From assembly GCF_037414475.1 (NCBI RefSeq), contig NZ_CP147913.1:6446001-6510000 (forward strand): a DNA stretch of 64,000 bases, in the 5' to 3' direction. The position numbers were made by a program, and so were the translations under genes. The DNA is from Myxococcus stipitatus. Lineage in GTDB: Bacteria; Myxococcota; Myxococcia; Myxococcales; Myxococcaceae. How positions within the stretch are numbered: position 1 is the first letter of the stretch; every line of letters begins with the position of its first letter. Positions 39,848 through 48,911 of the stretch are shown one piece after another. Below the pieces are notes generated by a model, which saw only the letters and a list, made by a program, of their open reading frames with translations, had not been told where the DNA came from and searched no databases.

Positions 39848-40606
39848 ATGTCCGCGCGGCGTCTGACCCGTCGAAACCTCCTGCTTGGCACCGCCGCGCT
39901 CGCCCCGCTGCTGTCTGGGCGTGCACAGGCCTTTGGTGAGAAGAGCCGCTTCATCCCCGCGGTGGCGAAGCACGGCGGGCGCTGGGACGGGCGGATGTCG
40001 GGGCTGCGCCGCATCGCGTGGGAGCTGCAGCGGCGCACGTCCGTGGAGGTGGTGCCGGACGCGCGGCCCTTCGCGCTGAGCAGCCCGGACCTCTTCGAGT
40101 ACCCCTTCCTCTACTTCGGCGGCGATGGCGCCTTCCCCGCGCTCAACGACGCGGAGGTGGCCAACCTGCGGCGCTACCTGACGTACGGCGGCTTCATGCT
40201 GGCGGACGCCAACGACGGCAGCGACGGGGACGGCTTCGACGCCAGCTTCCGCCGGGAGATGGCGCGGGTGCTGCCGCAGAGCCCGCTGACGGAGGTGCCC
40301 TCCGGACACGTGGTGTTCAAGTCCTTCTTCCTCCTGGACGCGGCGCCCGGAAGGCTGCTCAACAAGCCGCAGATGCTGGCGGCGAACCTGGGCAAGCGCT
40401 CCGCGGTGCTGTACTCGCAGAACGACGTGGCGGGGGCGTGGAGCCGCAACGAGACGGGCGACTTCGAGTTCGACGTGAGCCCCGGCGGCGAGCCGCAGCG
40501 CGAGCTGGCCGTGCGCCTGGGCATCAACGTGTGCATGTACGCCCTCTGCCTGGACTACAAGGACGACGCCGTCCACCTGCCGCTCATCCTCAACAAGCGG
40601 CGCTGA
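39848..40606 (+). CDS. DUF4159 domain protein with Tat signal
   Basis: A 252-residue exported protein. The leader has a twin-Arg motif (RRLTRRNLLLGTAALAPLLSG). The DUF4159 domain follows, with FEYPFLYFGGDG, LRRYLTYGGFMLADAND, GHVVFKSFFLLD and QNDVAGAWSRN. The fold is related to glutamine-amidotransferase-like hydrolases, but active-site residues are uncertain. Such genes are regularly found beside von Willebrand-type and DUF58 genes in bacterial operons; here the next gene has a VWA-like region 27 bases downstream. Role unknown. Confidence 0.88.
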   Translation: MSARRLTRRNLLLGTAALAPLLSGRAQAFGEKSRFIPAVAKHGGRWDGRMSGLRRIAWELQRRTSVEVVPDARPFALSSPDLFEYPFLYFGGDGAFPALNDAEVANLRRYLTYGGFMLADANDGSDGDGFDASFRREMARVLPQSPLTEVPSGHVVFKSFFLLDAAPGRLLNKPQMLAANLGKRSAVLYSQNDVAGAWSRNETGDFEFDVSPGGEPQRELAVRLGINVCMYALCLDYKDDAVHLPLILNKRR

Positions 40607-40633
40607 CGCCACCGGCCGACGCCGGGAGCCTGG

Positions 40634-42913
40634 ATGAATTCCCCCACCTTCAACGCCTGGAAGCTCGTCAGCCTCTCTCCCTTGCCCACCTGGGCGTTGG
40701 TGTTCCTCGCGCTCGGGTTGCTCTTGGGAGTGGCGCTGGCCGCGTGGGGCGTGCGCAAGGAGCCCTCGCGCGCGCGGCGCATCCTCCTGTGGACGCTTCG
40801 GCTGGGCGCGGGTGTGGCCGCGCTGTTCTTCCTCCTGGAGCCGGGCATCCGTCACCTCCAGGTGGCGCGGATGAAGAACCGGGTGGCGGTGCTGGTGGAC
40901 CGCTCCGCGTCCATGGGGTTCCCCTCCGAGCCGGGCGGCCCCACGCGCACCGCGCAGGTGGCCCGCTTCCTGGAGAAGGCCGCGCCGGGGCTCGCGGGAT
41001 TGCAGGACCGCTTCACGGTGGAGTTGCACGGCTTCGACCCGGAATTGTCGCCGGTGACGGCCGCGTCGCTGGTGAAGGAGCCACCGCGCGGAGGCACCAC
41101 GGACCTGTTGTCCGCGCTGCGCTCGGTGGCGGGCGCGGGGCAGGGCGCGCGCAAATTGTCCGGCGTGCTGCTGTTGAGTGATGGCGCGGACAACGCGGAA
41201 TTGAAGGCGGGCGCGGTGGGCCGGGCGCGCGCGGCGCTGGTGGACCTGGGCGTGCCCGTCTCCACCTTCACCGTGGGACAGGAGGCGCTCAAGGACCTCT
41301 CCATCGAGGGGCTGAAGGTGGATGACTTCGCCTTCGTGCGCAACTCGCTCACGGTGGAGGCGGAGATTCATGGCCGGGGCTTCCGGGGCCAGGAGATTCC
41401 CGTGGTCCTCCGTCAGGAGGGCAAGACGGTGGCGAGCAAGACGGTGCGCCTGGAGACCTCCGACGACGTGAAGCCCGTGTCCTTCACCTTCACGCCGGAC
41501 CAGACGGGCCGCTTCGTCTACACGGTGTCGGTGCCCACCTTCCCGGACGAGGCGGTGGCGGAGAACAACAGCCGCTCCTTCACGTTGAAGGTCATCCGGG
41601 ACCGCGTGCGCGTGCTGCTGGTGGTGGGGCGCCCCTCGTGGGACGAGCGCTACCTGCGTGGCCTCTTGAAGCAGGACGCCAACGTGGACCTCATCTCGTT
41701 CTACATCCTGCGCACGCTGTCGGACGACCCGGGCACGACGAATGACCGCGAGCTGTCCCTCATCCCGTTCCCCATGGATGAGATTTTCGACACGAAGCTG
41801 GACACCTTCGACGTCGTCATCTTCCAGAACTTCGGCTACACGGACCCGTCGCTGTCCATCGCCGAGTACGAGCGCAACCTGGAGCGCTACATCCACAACG
41901 GCGGCGCCTTCGTGATGCTGGGCGGCGACAGCGTGCTGGGTGAGGGCCGCGCCAACATGCCCACGCTCATGGAGGCGCAGCCCGTGGCCGCCGCCGGGCC
42001 CGCCAACCCGGAGCCCTTCACCGCGCGCCTCACGCCGGAGGGACTGCGCCACCCGGTGACGGCCATCGGCATGGGCGCGTCCGCCACCGAGGCGGCCTGG
42101 GCGGAGCTGCCTCCCATCCCCGGCATCAACATGACGCGCGCGCGCCCAGGCGCCACGGTGTTGCTGGAGCATCCGCATCTCACCTTGGATGGGAAGAACG
42201 TGCCGCTCGTGGCGGTGTGGGACTACGGCCGGGGCCGCGCGCTGGTGATGGCCACGGATGCGTCCTGGTACTGGGCGTTCGCCGCGCACCGGGATGGCTC
42301 GCCCAGCCGCGCGTATGACCGCTTCTGGGGCAACGCGCTGCGGTGGCTGGTGAGAGACCCGGACCTGACCACGCTGAAGGTGACGGCGGACCCGCCGTCG
42401 GTGGAGCCGGGGCGGCCGGTGGCGGTGGTGGTGCAGGCGCGCAGCGCGGACTACCAGCCCGCGCAGGACGCGCAGGTGCGGGTGGAGTTGTTCTCCGTGG
42501 CCTCGCAGAAGCCCGTGGCGGTGCAGACGGGCGCGACGGGACAGGACGGCGTGGTGCGCGTGGAGTTCGCTCCGCCGGAGCCGGGGCCGTACAAGCTCCT
42601 GGCCACGGCGAAGAAGGGTGAGTCGGAGCTGGGGCAGGGCGAGGACGCGGTGGCGGTGCGCGCGGTGGGCCCGGAGCTGTCGGATGCGTCCGTGCGGCCG
42701 GAGTTGATGGAAGCGATTGCCCAGGTGACGGGCGGCAAGGCGTTCAAGCTTCCGCAAGACGGGCTGCCGGACGTGCCGCTGCTGGACCCGCCCGTCGTCG
42801 AGGTGGGCCGCGCGAAGGACCAGCCCTTGTGGGACCGCTGGTACTACCTGGTGGCCCTCATTGGCCTTTTGGGCGCGGAGTGGTTCGCGCGGCGCCGGTT
42901 CGGTTACGTCTGA
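40634..42913 (+). CDS. Large membrane protein with VWA-like and glutamine-amidotransferase-like regions
   Basis: A 759-residue protein. Two helices at about 18-40 and 50-68 are followed by a VWA-like domain starting VLVDRSASMG (Asp89-Arg-Ser-Ala-Ser, the DxSxS metal site), a beta-rich middle region (about 240-330), a glutamine-amidotransferase-like segment (IFQNFGYTDPS, GGAFVMLGGDSVLGEG, about 395-480), another beta region and a terminal helix (about 738-755). The architecture matches the membrane proteins found with DUF4159 and BatA/BatB-like genes. It is likely a surface or membrane-stress protein in a stable two-gene operon with the DUF4159 gene. Confidence 0.85.
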   Translation: MNSPTFNAWKLVSLSPLPTWALVFLALGLLLGVALAAWGVRKEPSRARRILLWTLRLGAGVAALFFLLEPGIRHLQVARMKNRVAVLVDRSASMGFPSEPGGPTRTAQVARFLEKAAPGLAGLQDRFTVELHGFDPELSPVTAASLVKEPPRGGTTDLLSALRSVAGAGQGARKLSGVLLLSDGADNAELKAGAVGRARAALVDLGVPVSTFTVGQEALKDLSIEGLKVDDFAFVRNSLTVEAEIHGRGFRGQEIPVVLRQEGKTVASKTVRLETSDDVKPVSFTFTPDQTGRFVYTVSVPTFPDEAVAENNSRSFTLKVIRDRVRVLLVVGRPSWDERYLRGLLKQDANVDLISFYILRTLSDDPGTTNDRELSLIPFPMDEIFDTKLDTFDVVIFQNFGYTDPSLSIAEYERNLERYIHNGGAFVMLGGDSVLGEGRANMPTLMEAQPVAAAGPANPEPFTARLTPEGLRHPVTAIGMGASATEAAWAELPPIPGINMTRARPGATVLLEHPHLTLDGKNVPLVAVWDYGRGRALVMATDASWYWAFAAHRDGSPSRAYDRFWGNALRWLVRDPDLTTLKVTADPPSVEPGRPVAVVVQARSADYQPAQDAQVRVELFSVASQKPVAVQTGATGQDGVVRVEFAPPEPGPYKLLATAKKGESELGQGEDAVAVRAVGPELSDASVRPELMEAIAQVTGGKAFKLPQDGLPDVPLLDPPVVEVGRAKDQPLWDRWYYLVALIGLLGAEWFARRRFGYV

Positions 42914-42933
42914 GCGCGTGGGTGGGCCCAGGT

Positions 42934-42954
42934 GCGCCTCGCAACCCGAGGCGC
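42934..42954 (+). terminator. Hairpin after the VWA-like gene
   Basis: GCGCCTCG at 42934-42941 pairs perfectly with CGAGGCGC at 42947-42954 around a 5-base loop. It lies 20 bases after the stop. No U-tract follows. Confidence 0.6.
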
Positions 42955-43017
42955 TGGGGTGGGTTCTGGAAGTGGGCTAGAGAGTGACTCCGACCTGGCC
43001 CTCTTCACGGAGTCCTC

Positions 43018-44610
43018 GTGCGTCTTGCCCTCGCGCTGCTGTTCATCGTCCTGCCGCTGTCGTCGCCCCTCGCGCAATCGCTTCCACCGGACCTGGATGC
43101 CACCGTCGAGCGGACCCTGAAGACCTTCGAGGTCCCGGGCGTGGCCCTGGCCGTGGTGAAGGACGGCAAGGTGCTGCTGGCCAAGGGTTATGGCGTGCGC
43201 AAGCATGGGGACGCGACGCCGGTGACGGCGGACACGCTGTTCAACATCGCCTCCAACAGCAAGGCCTTCACGGCGGCGGCGCTGGCCATCCTCGTCGACG
43301 AAGGGAAGCTCCAGTGGGACGACCGGGTGGTGGACCACCTGCCCTCGTTCCAGATGTTCGACCCGTACGTCACGCGCGAGCTCACGGTGAGGGACTTGCT
43401 CGTGCACCGCAGCGGTCTGGGCCTGGGCGCGGGGGACTTGCTGTACTTCCCGCCGTCCTCGTTCACCGAGGATGAGATTGTCTCCAAGCTGCGCCACATC
43501 AAGCCGGCCATCAGCTTCCGCAGCCGCTACGCCTACGACAACATCCTCTACCTGGTGGCGGGCAAGGTCATCGAGAAGGTGAGCGGCCGGCACTGGCGCG
43601 ACTTCGTGCGCGAGCGCATCTTCACGCCGCTGGGCATGCGCGACAGCAGCACGCACGTGAAGGGGCTGCGCGTGGGGGCCAACGTCGCCACGCCGCATGC
43701 GAAGGCGGACGGTGTGCTCAAGGCCATCGCCCCCACGAGCATCGACAACAACGCGCCCGCGGCCGCCATCAACTCGAGCGTGAATGACCTGGCCAAGTGG
43801 ATGATGACGCAGCTGGGCCGGGGCGTGATTCCGGGCACGGACGGCAAGAAGCGTCTGTTCAGCGAGGCGCAGTCGAAGGAGATGTGGGCGGCGCAGACGG
43901 TGATGGCCGTCTCGGAGCCCTCCAAGCCGATGGAGCCCCTGCGCGCGAACTTCGCCGCGTACGCGCTGGGCTGGGCGGTGCGCGACTACCGGGGCTACAA
44001 GCTGGTGGGCCACAGCGGCGCGCTGCCGGGCTACTTCTCGCGGGTGATGCTGGTGCCGGAGCTGGGGCTGGGCATCGCCGTGCTGACGAACCAGGAGGAG
44101 CGCGGCGGCTTCGAGGTCCCCATGTGGACGGTGCTGGACGCGTTCGTCGGCGCGCCCAAGACGGACTGGGTCGCCGCGTTCAAGGCGGATGACGACGCGA
44201 AGCGCGCGAAGGCCGAGGAGAAGGTGGCCGGCCAGAGCGGCACGCGCAACACGCAGAGCAAGCCGTCGCTGCCGATGGAGTCCTACGCGGGGACGTACCG
44301 CGACGCGTGGTACGGCGACGTGACGGTGACGCGTGAAGGCGACAAGTGGATGCTGCGCTTCACCCGGACGCCGAGCCTCGTCGGCGAGCTGTCCCACTGG
44401 CAATACGACACGTTCGTCGCGCGCTGGAAGGACCGCTCCCTCAACGCGGATGCCTTCGTGTCCTTCTCGCTGAAGCCGGATGGCTCGCTGAGTGAGATGC
44501 GGATGCAGCCCATCTCGCCGCTGACGGACTTCAGCTTCGACTTCCAGGACCTGCTCTTCACGCCCGTGAAGGAGCTGCCGGCCGCCGCGGTCGCCAAGCC
44601 GGTGCACTGA
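43018..44610 (+). CDS. Secreted serine hydrolase of the beta-lactamase class C/penicillin-binding fold
   Basis: A 530-residue protein with a signal peptide (about 1-20, ALALLFIVLPLSSPLAQ). The catalytic SxxK motif is Ser79-Asn-Ser-Lys82 (ASNSKAFTA), the second motif is Tyr-Asp-Asn in YAYDNILYLV, and the third is HSG (LVGHSGALPG). This set defines the class C beta-lactamase, esterase and D-aminopeptidase superfamily; it does not tell which. The C-terminal about 110 residues (MESYAGTYRDAWYGDVTVT) form a DUF3471-like beta domain. Start is GTG, with CGGAG a few bases upstream. It is convergent with the Cu/Zn superoxide dismutase gene. Confidence 0.92.
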   Translation: MRLALALLFIVLPLSSPLAQSLPPDLDATVERTLKTFEVPGVALAVVKDGKVLLAKGYGVRKHGDATPVTADTLFNIASNSKAFTAAALAILVDEGKLQWDDRVVDHLPSFQMFDPYVTRELTVRDLLVHRSGLGLGAGDLLYFPPSSFTEDEIVSKLRHIKPAISFRSRYAYDNILYLVAGKVIEKVSGRHWRDFVRERIFTPLGMRDSSTHVKGLRVGANVATPHAKADGVLKAIAPTSIDNNAPAAAINSSVNDLAKWMMTQLGRGVIPGTDGKKRLFSEAQSKEMWAAQTVMAVSEPSKPMEPLRANFAAYALGWAVRDYRGYKLVGHSGALPGYFSRVMLVPELGLGIAVLTNQEERGGFEVPMWTVLDAFVGAPKTDWVAAFKADDDAKRAKAEEKVAGQSGTRNTQSKPSLPMESYAGTYRDAWYGDVTVTREGDKWMLRFTRTPSLVGELSHWQYDTFVARWKDRSLNADAFVSFSLKPDGSLSEMRMQPISPLTDFSFDFQDLLFTPVKELPAAAVAKPVH

Positions 44611-44634
44611 CGGCGCGGTGTCTTCACGCGCGGC

Positions 44635-44663
44635 GGGGCCCCTCTCGAGGACGAGGTGGCCCC
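44635..44663. terminator. Bidirectional hairpin between serine hydrolase and superoxide dismutase genes
   Basis: GGGGCC at 44635-44640 pairs with GGCCCC at 44658-44663 and CCTC at 44641-44644 with GAGG at 44653-44656, with one unpaired T and an 8-base loop. It lies 24 bases from one stop and 16 bases from the other, so it probably stops both convergent transcripts. Confidence 0.6.
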
Positions 44664-44679
44664 AGGCCGCGAAGGCGGA

Positions 44680-45246
44680 CTACTGCTTCTCCACCACGCC
44701 ACAGGCGATGCGGCCACCCGCGTCGCCGGTCGGGTCGGAGTGATAGTCGTCCTCCTTGACGTGGACGACCACCGCGGAGCCGTCCTTGTCGAACAGGGAC
44801 TTCACGGTGAGGCCGTTCTGGGAGAACGTGTCGAACGTCACCTTGCCGTCCTTGTCCGCGTAGAGGTTCGGCAGGTCACCCACGTGCTTGCCCTTGGGCG
44901 AGAGGATGCCGTGGGCCTTCTTCGTCGGGTTGAAGTGGGCGCCCGCCGTCTTGAAATCCGGCGCGTCGCACTTGCCCGTCTCGTGGATGTGGAAGGCGTG
45001 CTGTCCCGGCGGCAGGTCGCGGAACTGGCCCTTGATGAGCACGCCGTGCTTGGTCTGCTCGAAGATGACCTCGCCCACTTCCTTGCCCTGCGCGTCCTTC
45101 ACCAGGGCCTTGGCCGACTCGCCCTTGGCGGGCGCGCTCTTGGCCTGCGCGGGAGCCGGAGGCGTGGCCGCGGGGGCGGCAGCGTCCTGCGCGAGCACGG
45201 GCGTGGCGGTGAGAACGGTGGCGGTCAGCAGCGCGCGAATCGTCAT
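44680..45246 (-). CDS. sodC: Cu/Zn superoxide dismutase, periplasmic
   Basis: A 188-residue exported dismutase converting superoxide to peroxide and oxygen. The signal peptide runs to about residue 20 (TATVLTATPVLAQ). Copper and zinc ligands are visible: HAFHIHETGKC, GAHFNP, GDLPNLYADKDG and VVVHVKEDDY, with the disulfide partner Cys in GGRIACGVV. An Ala/Pro-rich linker precedes the barrel. GGAGGAAGG precedes the ATG by 9 bases. A 115-base gap separates it from the upstream methyltransferase gene, so it likely has its own promoter. Confidence 0.95.
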   Translation of the reverse strand: MTIRALLTATVLTATPVLAQDAAAPAATPPAPAQAKSAPAKGESAKALVKDAQGKEVGEVIFEQTKHGVLIKGQFRDLPPGQHAFHIHETGKCDAPDFKTAGAHFNPTKKAHGILSPKGKHVGDLPNLYADKDGKVTFDTFSQNGLTVKSLFDKDGSAVVVHVKEDDYHSDPTGDAGGRIACGVVEKQ

Positions 45247-45361
45247 AACGTAGGGTCCTTCCTCCAGAGGGGGATGTTGCTCGGTGAGGGGGGACACTAG
45301 CGGGTGTTCGCCGGGCCTGCAGGGAATCCGTGCGGGAGACGACTCGCTCCCGCGCGGACCC

Positions 45362-46945
45362 TCACTCCTGGCCGGGCGGCGGCACCAACAGCGGCACGGG
45401 GACCACGCGCGAGGCTCCGAACGCGGGCGCCCAGGTGCGTTGCACCTCCACGCTGTTGAGGAACCTCACGATGGCCTGGAACGCGGGCAGCGGTCCCCCC
45501 AAGGTCTCCGCCCACTCCAGTCCTCGTGGCGAGAGGTTGGGCACCAGCGGGCCCAGCTCCTCCGTCGTCGTCGAGGAGCGGGTGACGCGCAGCCCTTCGT
45601 CCCGCAGGCGCTTGGGCACGTACAGCGGCGCGAAGCGCGCGTGGCGGTGGTCGTGCACGCAGCCTTCCTCCTCCAGCAGCGCCGCGGACAAGGGCAGCTC
45701 GCGCACGTTGAACAGCAGCTTCACCGCGCCCACGTGAGGGTCATACGGCCCGCGCAGCCGGTGGTCGCCGCGAGGAATCAAGCGCCGGTCCAGATAGCAG
45801 TAGGCGCGAGTCTCCGGGGGCAGCGTGCCTCGGTGCCGCGCGCCGCCGTAGCGGTAGAAGGGCCGCAGGTGCTTGGCGTCCACCTCCAGCGGCGGGCCCA
45901 CCTTGAGCGCGCGCAGCTTCGGCAGCAGCTCCTCCGGCAGGCCGTGGGCCCGGGCGAACTCCGGCAACTCCTCCATGGTCGCGGCGGCGAAGGCGCGAAT
46001 CCTCGCGAGCAGCCGCTCCGGGTCCGCGTCCACCAGCAGCTCGTCGAAGCGCGTCTTCACGCCCGGCAGGCTCACCGGCACCAGCGTGGTGAGCGGCTCG
46101 CCCTCCGCGCTCCAGCGCGCATCCAACGCGCTGGCCTCGGGCGTGGTGGGCGCCAGGCGCCACTCGGGGGCCTCGGGCTTGAAGTGCTGCCAGTCGCCTC
46201 GCCGCTCGAAGCGCGGCGGGTCCACATGGCCGGGCAGCGAGGACCACACGGTGATGCACGTGCGCACCTGGGTGCCCGCGAAGGCACCGGGCCCCAGGTC
46301 CACCACCTCGCGCAGCGTGAGCATGGACAGGAGGGATTCGCGCAAGGGCGCATAGAGGAACGCGTCCAGCAGGCTCGCCGGGGTGATGAAGGCGAGCACT
46401 CCGGGCCGGTTGGAGAGCCGGTGCGCGGCCACCAGCAGGAAGAAGGCGAAGTCGTCGCGCAGGCTCGTGCCGGGGGGTAGCGCCCGCGGTAGCAGCGCGC
46501 GCAGCTTCGCGTAGGCGCTGGCGTCCTTCAGGACGGCCGACGTGCCGTTGTAGGGCGGATTGCCCACCCAGAGCTCCCGGTGCTCCGGGGGCGTGGCGGC
46601 GAGCAGGGGCTCCAGCCCACCGCGCAAGGTGTCACCCTCGCGGATGTCCGCCTCCGGCAGTCGTGTCTGGCAGAGCCGGGCCACCTTGGCGTCCAGCTCC
46701 ATGCCGCACAAGCGTGCGCTGGGCCAGATCTTCGAGGCCGCGGCCAGGAAGGCCCCACCTCCACAGGCCGGGTCAATGACTGTGAGCGGTCCTGCTCCCA
46801 GGTGCGCCATCGCGAGCGATAGCGTCCGTTCGACCAGGGGCGCGGGTGTGAAGAACGCACCCATCGCCTTTCGGTCCAGCTCGGGGAACTGGTGGACGAG
46901 CCTCTCTTCGTCCACATCCAGCAACCTATTCGCGGCGCGCGGCAT
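45362..46945 (-). CDS. Class I DNA adenine N6-methyltransferase (Eco57I-like), no restriction partner visible
   Basis: A 527-residue methyltransferase. SAM-binding motif I reads IDPACGGGAFL (about 57-67) and the catalytic motif IV is NPPY (Asn129-Tyr132), the N6-adenine form. An upstream motif X-like segment MGAFFTPAPLVER begins at 28. After the catalytic half, a large C-terminal part (about 200-527) is probably the target-recognition domain. No endonuclease gene or recognisable helicase is next to it; it may be an orphan regulatory methylase or a solitary remnant. The start ATG at 46945 gives the usual N-terminal spacing. Confidence 0.85.
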   Translation of the reverse strand: MPRAANRLLDVDEERLVHQFPELDRKAMGAFFTPAPLVERTLSLAMAHLGAGPLTVIDPACGGGAFLAAASKIWPSARLCGMELDAKVARLCQTRLPEADIREGDTLRGGLEPLLAATPPEHRELWVGNPPYNGTSAVLKDASAYAKLRALLPRALPPGTSLRDDFAFFLLVAAHRLSNRPGVLAFITPASLLDAFLYAPLRESLLSMLTLREVVDLGPGAFAGTQVRTCITVWSSLPGHVDPPRFERRGDWQHFKPEAPEWRLAPTTPEASALDARWSAEGEPLTTLVPVSLPGVKTRFDELLVDADPERLLARIRAFAAATMEELPEFARAHGLPEELLPKLRALKVGPPLEVDAKHLRPFYRYGGARHRGTLPPETRAYCYLDRRLIPRGDHRLRGPYDPHVGAVKLLFNVRELPLSAALLEEEGCVHDHRHARFAPLYVPKRLRDEGLRVTRSSTTTEELGPLVPNLSPRGLEWAETLGGPLPAFQAIVRFLNSVEVQRTWAPAFGASRVVPVPLLVPPPGQE

Positions 46946-47126
46946 CGAGAAAACATCCTAGCCAGCGCCGCTCTCCGTGGTGACACGTCCAAAGCTTTGC
47001 AAACGCACTCAACGCCCGGATGTGATGTCCCAATCAATTCACATGCCCGGAAGTCTGAGATGGTTTACCCCGCAGCGCGTGTTTTCAGCCCGCAGGGGCC
47101 CCGCGGGTAGTCCTGATGTGCCCCGC

Positions 47127-47570
47127 TCAACCAGGTTGGCTGGAGGTCCGGGGGGCGCGGAGGACTTCCCAGGCGCGAAAAACACCCATCCCCACCAACA
47201 TCGCGCCGACAAAGAGCACCACGGTGGTGCCTCCCACGGGCGCGGATACCAGCGCCGGGCCCGGGCAGTAACCGGACAGGCCCCAGCCAATGCCAAACAG
47301 CGCCGCGCCCGCCACCAGACGCCCGTCCACCAATGAAGGCGGCGCGGGAGGAAAGGCCTGCGCGAGCACGGGCTTCGCGCGGCGCACGATGAGCTTGCGC
47401 AGCAGTCCGTAGGTGCCCAGCGCGCCCGCCATGACGAAGGCGAGGCTGGGGTCCCACGCGCCCGCGACGTCGAGGAAGCCCACCACCTTCGCGGGGTTCG
47501 TCATGCCGCCCACGCCCAGCCCCAGCGCGAAGAGCAGCCCCGCCAGGCCCGCCATCAAGGTCGCCTTCAC
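47127..47570 (-). CDS. YeeE/YedE-family membrane protein, second subunit (DUF6691-like)
   Basis: A 147-residue protein with about four helices. The segment [12 protein letters not shown] contains the conserved Cys of this family, and [16 protein letters not shown] is the typical early motif. Together with the following gene it matches the PmpA/PmpB-type pair linked to thiosulfate or sulfur-compound uptake. The start is GTG at 47570 with GGGAGG upstream. The neighbouring gene's stop overlaps this start by four bases (GTGA), so they are coupled. Confidence 0.88.
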   Translation of the reverse strand: MKATLMAGLAGLLFALGLGVGGMTNPAKVVGFLDVAGAWDPSLAFVMAGALGTYGLLRKLIVRRAKPVLAQAFPPAPPSLVDGRLVAGAALFGIGWGLSGYCPGPALVSAPVGGTTVVLFVGAMLVGMGVFRAWEVLRAPRTSSQPG

Positions 47571-47992
47571 GAGACACCTCCCAGCACATGACGGGTGACG
47601 AAGACGGTGAGCGCTCCGGCCGCCATGAAGGTGAGCGTGGCGACCAGCGAGCGCCTGGCGCCTCGCGCGAGACCGCAGACCCCGTGGCCGCTGGTGCAGC
47701 CGCTGCCCAGCCGGGTGCCGAAGCCCACGAGCAGCCCCGCGGCGAGCGTGGCGCCGATGCCGGAGATGACGGGCGGACCGAAGGACTCCGGCCGGACGAG
47801 CGCGAGCAGCACGCCGCCCACGGCGAGCCCCCCGACGAAGGCCGCGCGCCACGCGGTGTCCGCCTTGGAGGGAGTCAGCAGGCCCGCGGTGATTCCGCTG
47901 ATGCCCGCGATGCGGCCGTTGAACAGGAGAAGCAGGGCGGCGCCCGCGCCGAGCAGGACGCCCCCCAGGAGGGGGAGAAGGAACATGTTCAT
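47567..47992 (-). CDS. YeeE/YedE-family membrane protein, first subunit
   Basis: A 141-residue protein with about four helices. It shows the two conserved blocks [10 protein letters not shown] and [20 protein letters not shown]; the Cys residues in the second block are thought to relay sulfur in YeeE-like transporters. It is the half of a split YeeE/YedE (PmpAB) unit, the other half being the overlapping downstream gene. Role in thiosulfate or sulfane-sulfur transport is inferred from the family. An ECF sigma factor is divergent. Confidence 0.9.
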   Translation of the reverse strand: MNMFLLPLLGGVLLGAGAALLLLFNGRIAGISGITAGLLTPSKADTAWRAAFVGGLAVGGVLLALVRPESFGPPVISGIGATLAAGLLVGFGTRLGSGCTSGHGVCGLARGARRSLVATLTFMAAGALTVFVTRHVLGGVS

Positions 47993-48082
47993 GGGTGATG
48001 GGACCTGCCGAGGGTGGAGACGCAGTGAAGTGGGTCGGGCATCACGAAGCGAAGGGAAAGCGTGTCGAGGGGGGAAGTCCCG

Positions 48083-48096
48083 GGTGACACGTCACC
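48083..48096. promoter_or_regulatory. Perfect dyad in the gap between YeeE pair and ECF sigma factor
   Basis: GGTGAC-AC-GTCACC, arms of six bases and a two-base centre, in the 238-base divergent gap (47993-48230). It could be an operator for a dimeric regulator. No regulator gene other than the sigma factor is adjacent. Confidence 0.35.
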
Positions 48097-48230
48097 GATT
48101 TGCGGTGAGAGTCGCCTCGACGGGAAAAGGATTCAGCGGTCCGTGCCGATGTTGAGGGAAAGAGGAGGTCCCCGCTCGGACCGAGCAGGCGTCCCGGCGC
48201 TTTTCACCCAGGGAGAAAGGGAGCAGGCAC

Positions 48231-48812
48231 GTGGTTGCGACAGACAGGGCGGCAAGGGGAGGCCAGAGCGACGCGGCGCTTGTCGCGGCGGCGCGCAAGG
48301 GGGACCGGGAGGCGCTGGAGGCGCTGCTCGCCCGGTACGCATCGCCGGTGTACCGGTTCGGGGTGCGCCTGTGCGGCTCCGAGGAGGTGGCGCGCGACGT
48401 GTTGCAGGAGACCCTGATGACGGCGTTTCGCGGCCTGCATGCGTTCCGCGAGCAGGCCCAGCTGTCCACGTGGCTCTACCAGGTGGCGCGCTCCCACTGC
48501 TCACGGGAGCGGCGGCGCGAGGCGCGAGGGGGTGTGCCGGTATCGCTGGACGAGGAGGCCGCGCGCGCGGTGCCGTCCGGTGAGCGGCCCCTGGACGAGG
48601 CGGCCCACGCGCGAAAGCTGGGTGCGGAGATTCGCGATGCGCTGGCCTCGTTGTCCGCGACGGACCGGGAGGCGCTGCTGCTGCGCGACGTGGAGGGCCT
48701 GTCCGCCGAGGAGGCCGCACGTGCGACGGGCATCGACGTGCGCGCGCACAAGAGCCGCCTGCACCGCGCACGCATGCGCCTGAGGGCGAAGCTGGACGGC
48801 GGCGCGCTGTAA
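48231..48812 (+). CDS. ECF-type RNA polymerase sigma factor
   Basis: A 193-residue sigma factor with regions 2 and 4 only. Region 2: YRFGVRLCGSEEVARDVLQETLMTAFRGL and TWLYQVARSHC. Region 4: LSATDREALLLRDVEGLSAEEAA and HKSRLHRARMRLR. An anti-sigma gene, usually adjacent, is absent on either side, so regulation is unclear. The start is GTG at 48231, with GGGAG 8 bases upstream. Its position next to the YeeE/YedE pair hints that it may respond to sulfur or redox stress, but nothing in the sequence proves it. Confidence 0.92.
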   Translation: MVATDRAARGGQSDAALVAAARKGDREALEALLARYASPVYRFGVRLCGSEEVARDVLQETLMTAFRGLHAFREQAQLSTWLYQVARSHCSRERRREARGGVPVSLDEEAARAVPSGERPLDEAAHARKLGAEIRDALASLSATDREALLLRDVEGLSAEEAARATGIDVRAHKSRLHRARMRLRAKLDGGAL

Positions 48813-48816
48813 GAAA

Positions 48817-48857
48817 GGGGCGGGACCCAGACCCCTTGGCGGCCCGGGTCCCACCCC
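48817..48857. terminator. Bidirectional hairpin between ECF sigma factor and acetate symporter genes
   Basis: GGGACCC at 48822-48828 pairs with GGGTCCC at 48846-48852, extended by GGGG at 48817-48820 with CCCC at 48854-48857 across one mismatch. The stem lies within a 99-base gap between convergent genes. Confidence 0.65.
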
Positions 48858-48911
48858 CGTCTTCCTCCGGCAGGAGCGTGACGGAGGAGGGCTATGTCTC
48901 GGGGGATGGCC

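Noticed and set aside
47089-47107. Hairpin CCCGC with GGGG/CCCC core after the YeeE/YedE pair
   Set aside because: Practically no loop and no U-tract; too weak to call a terminator.
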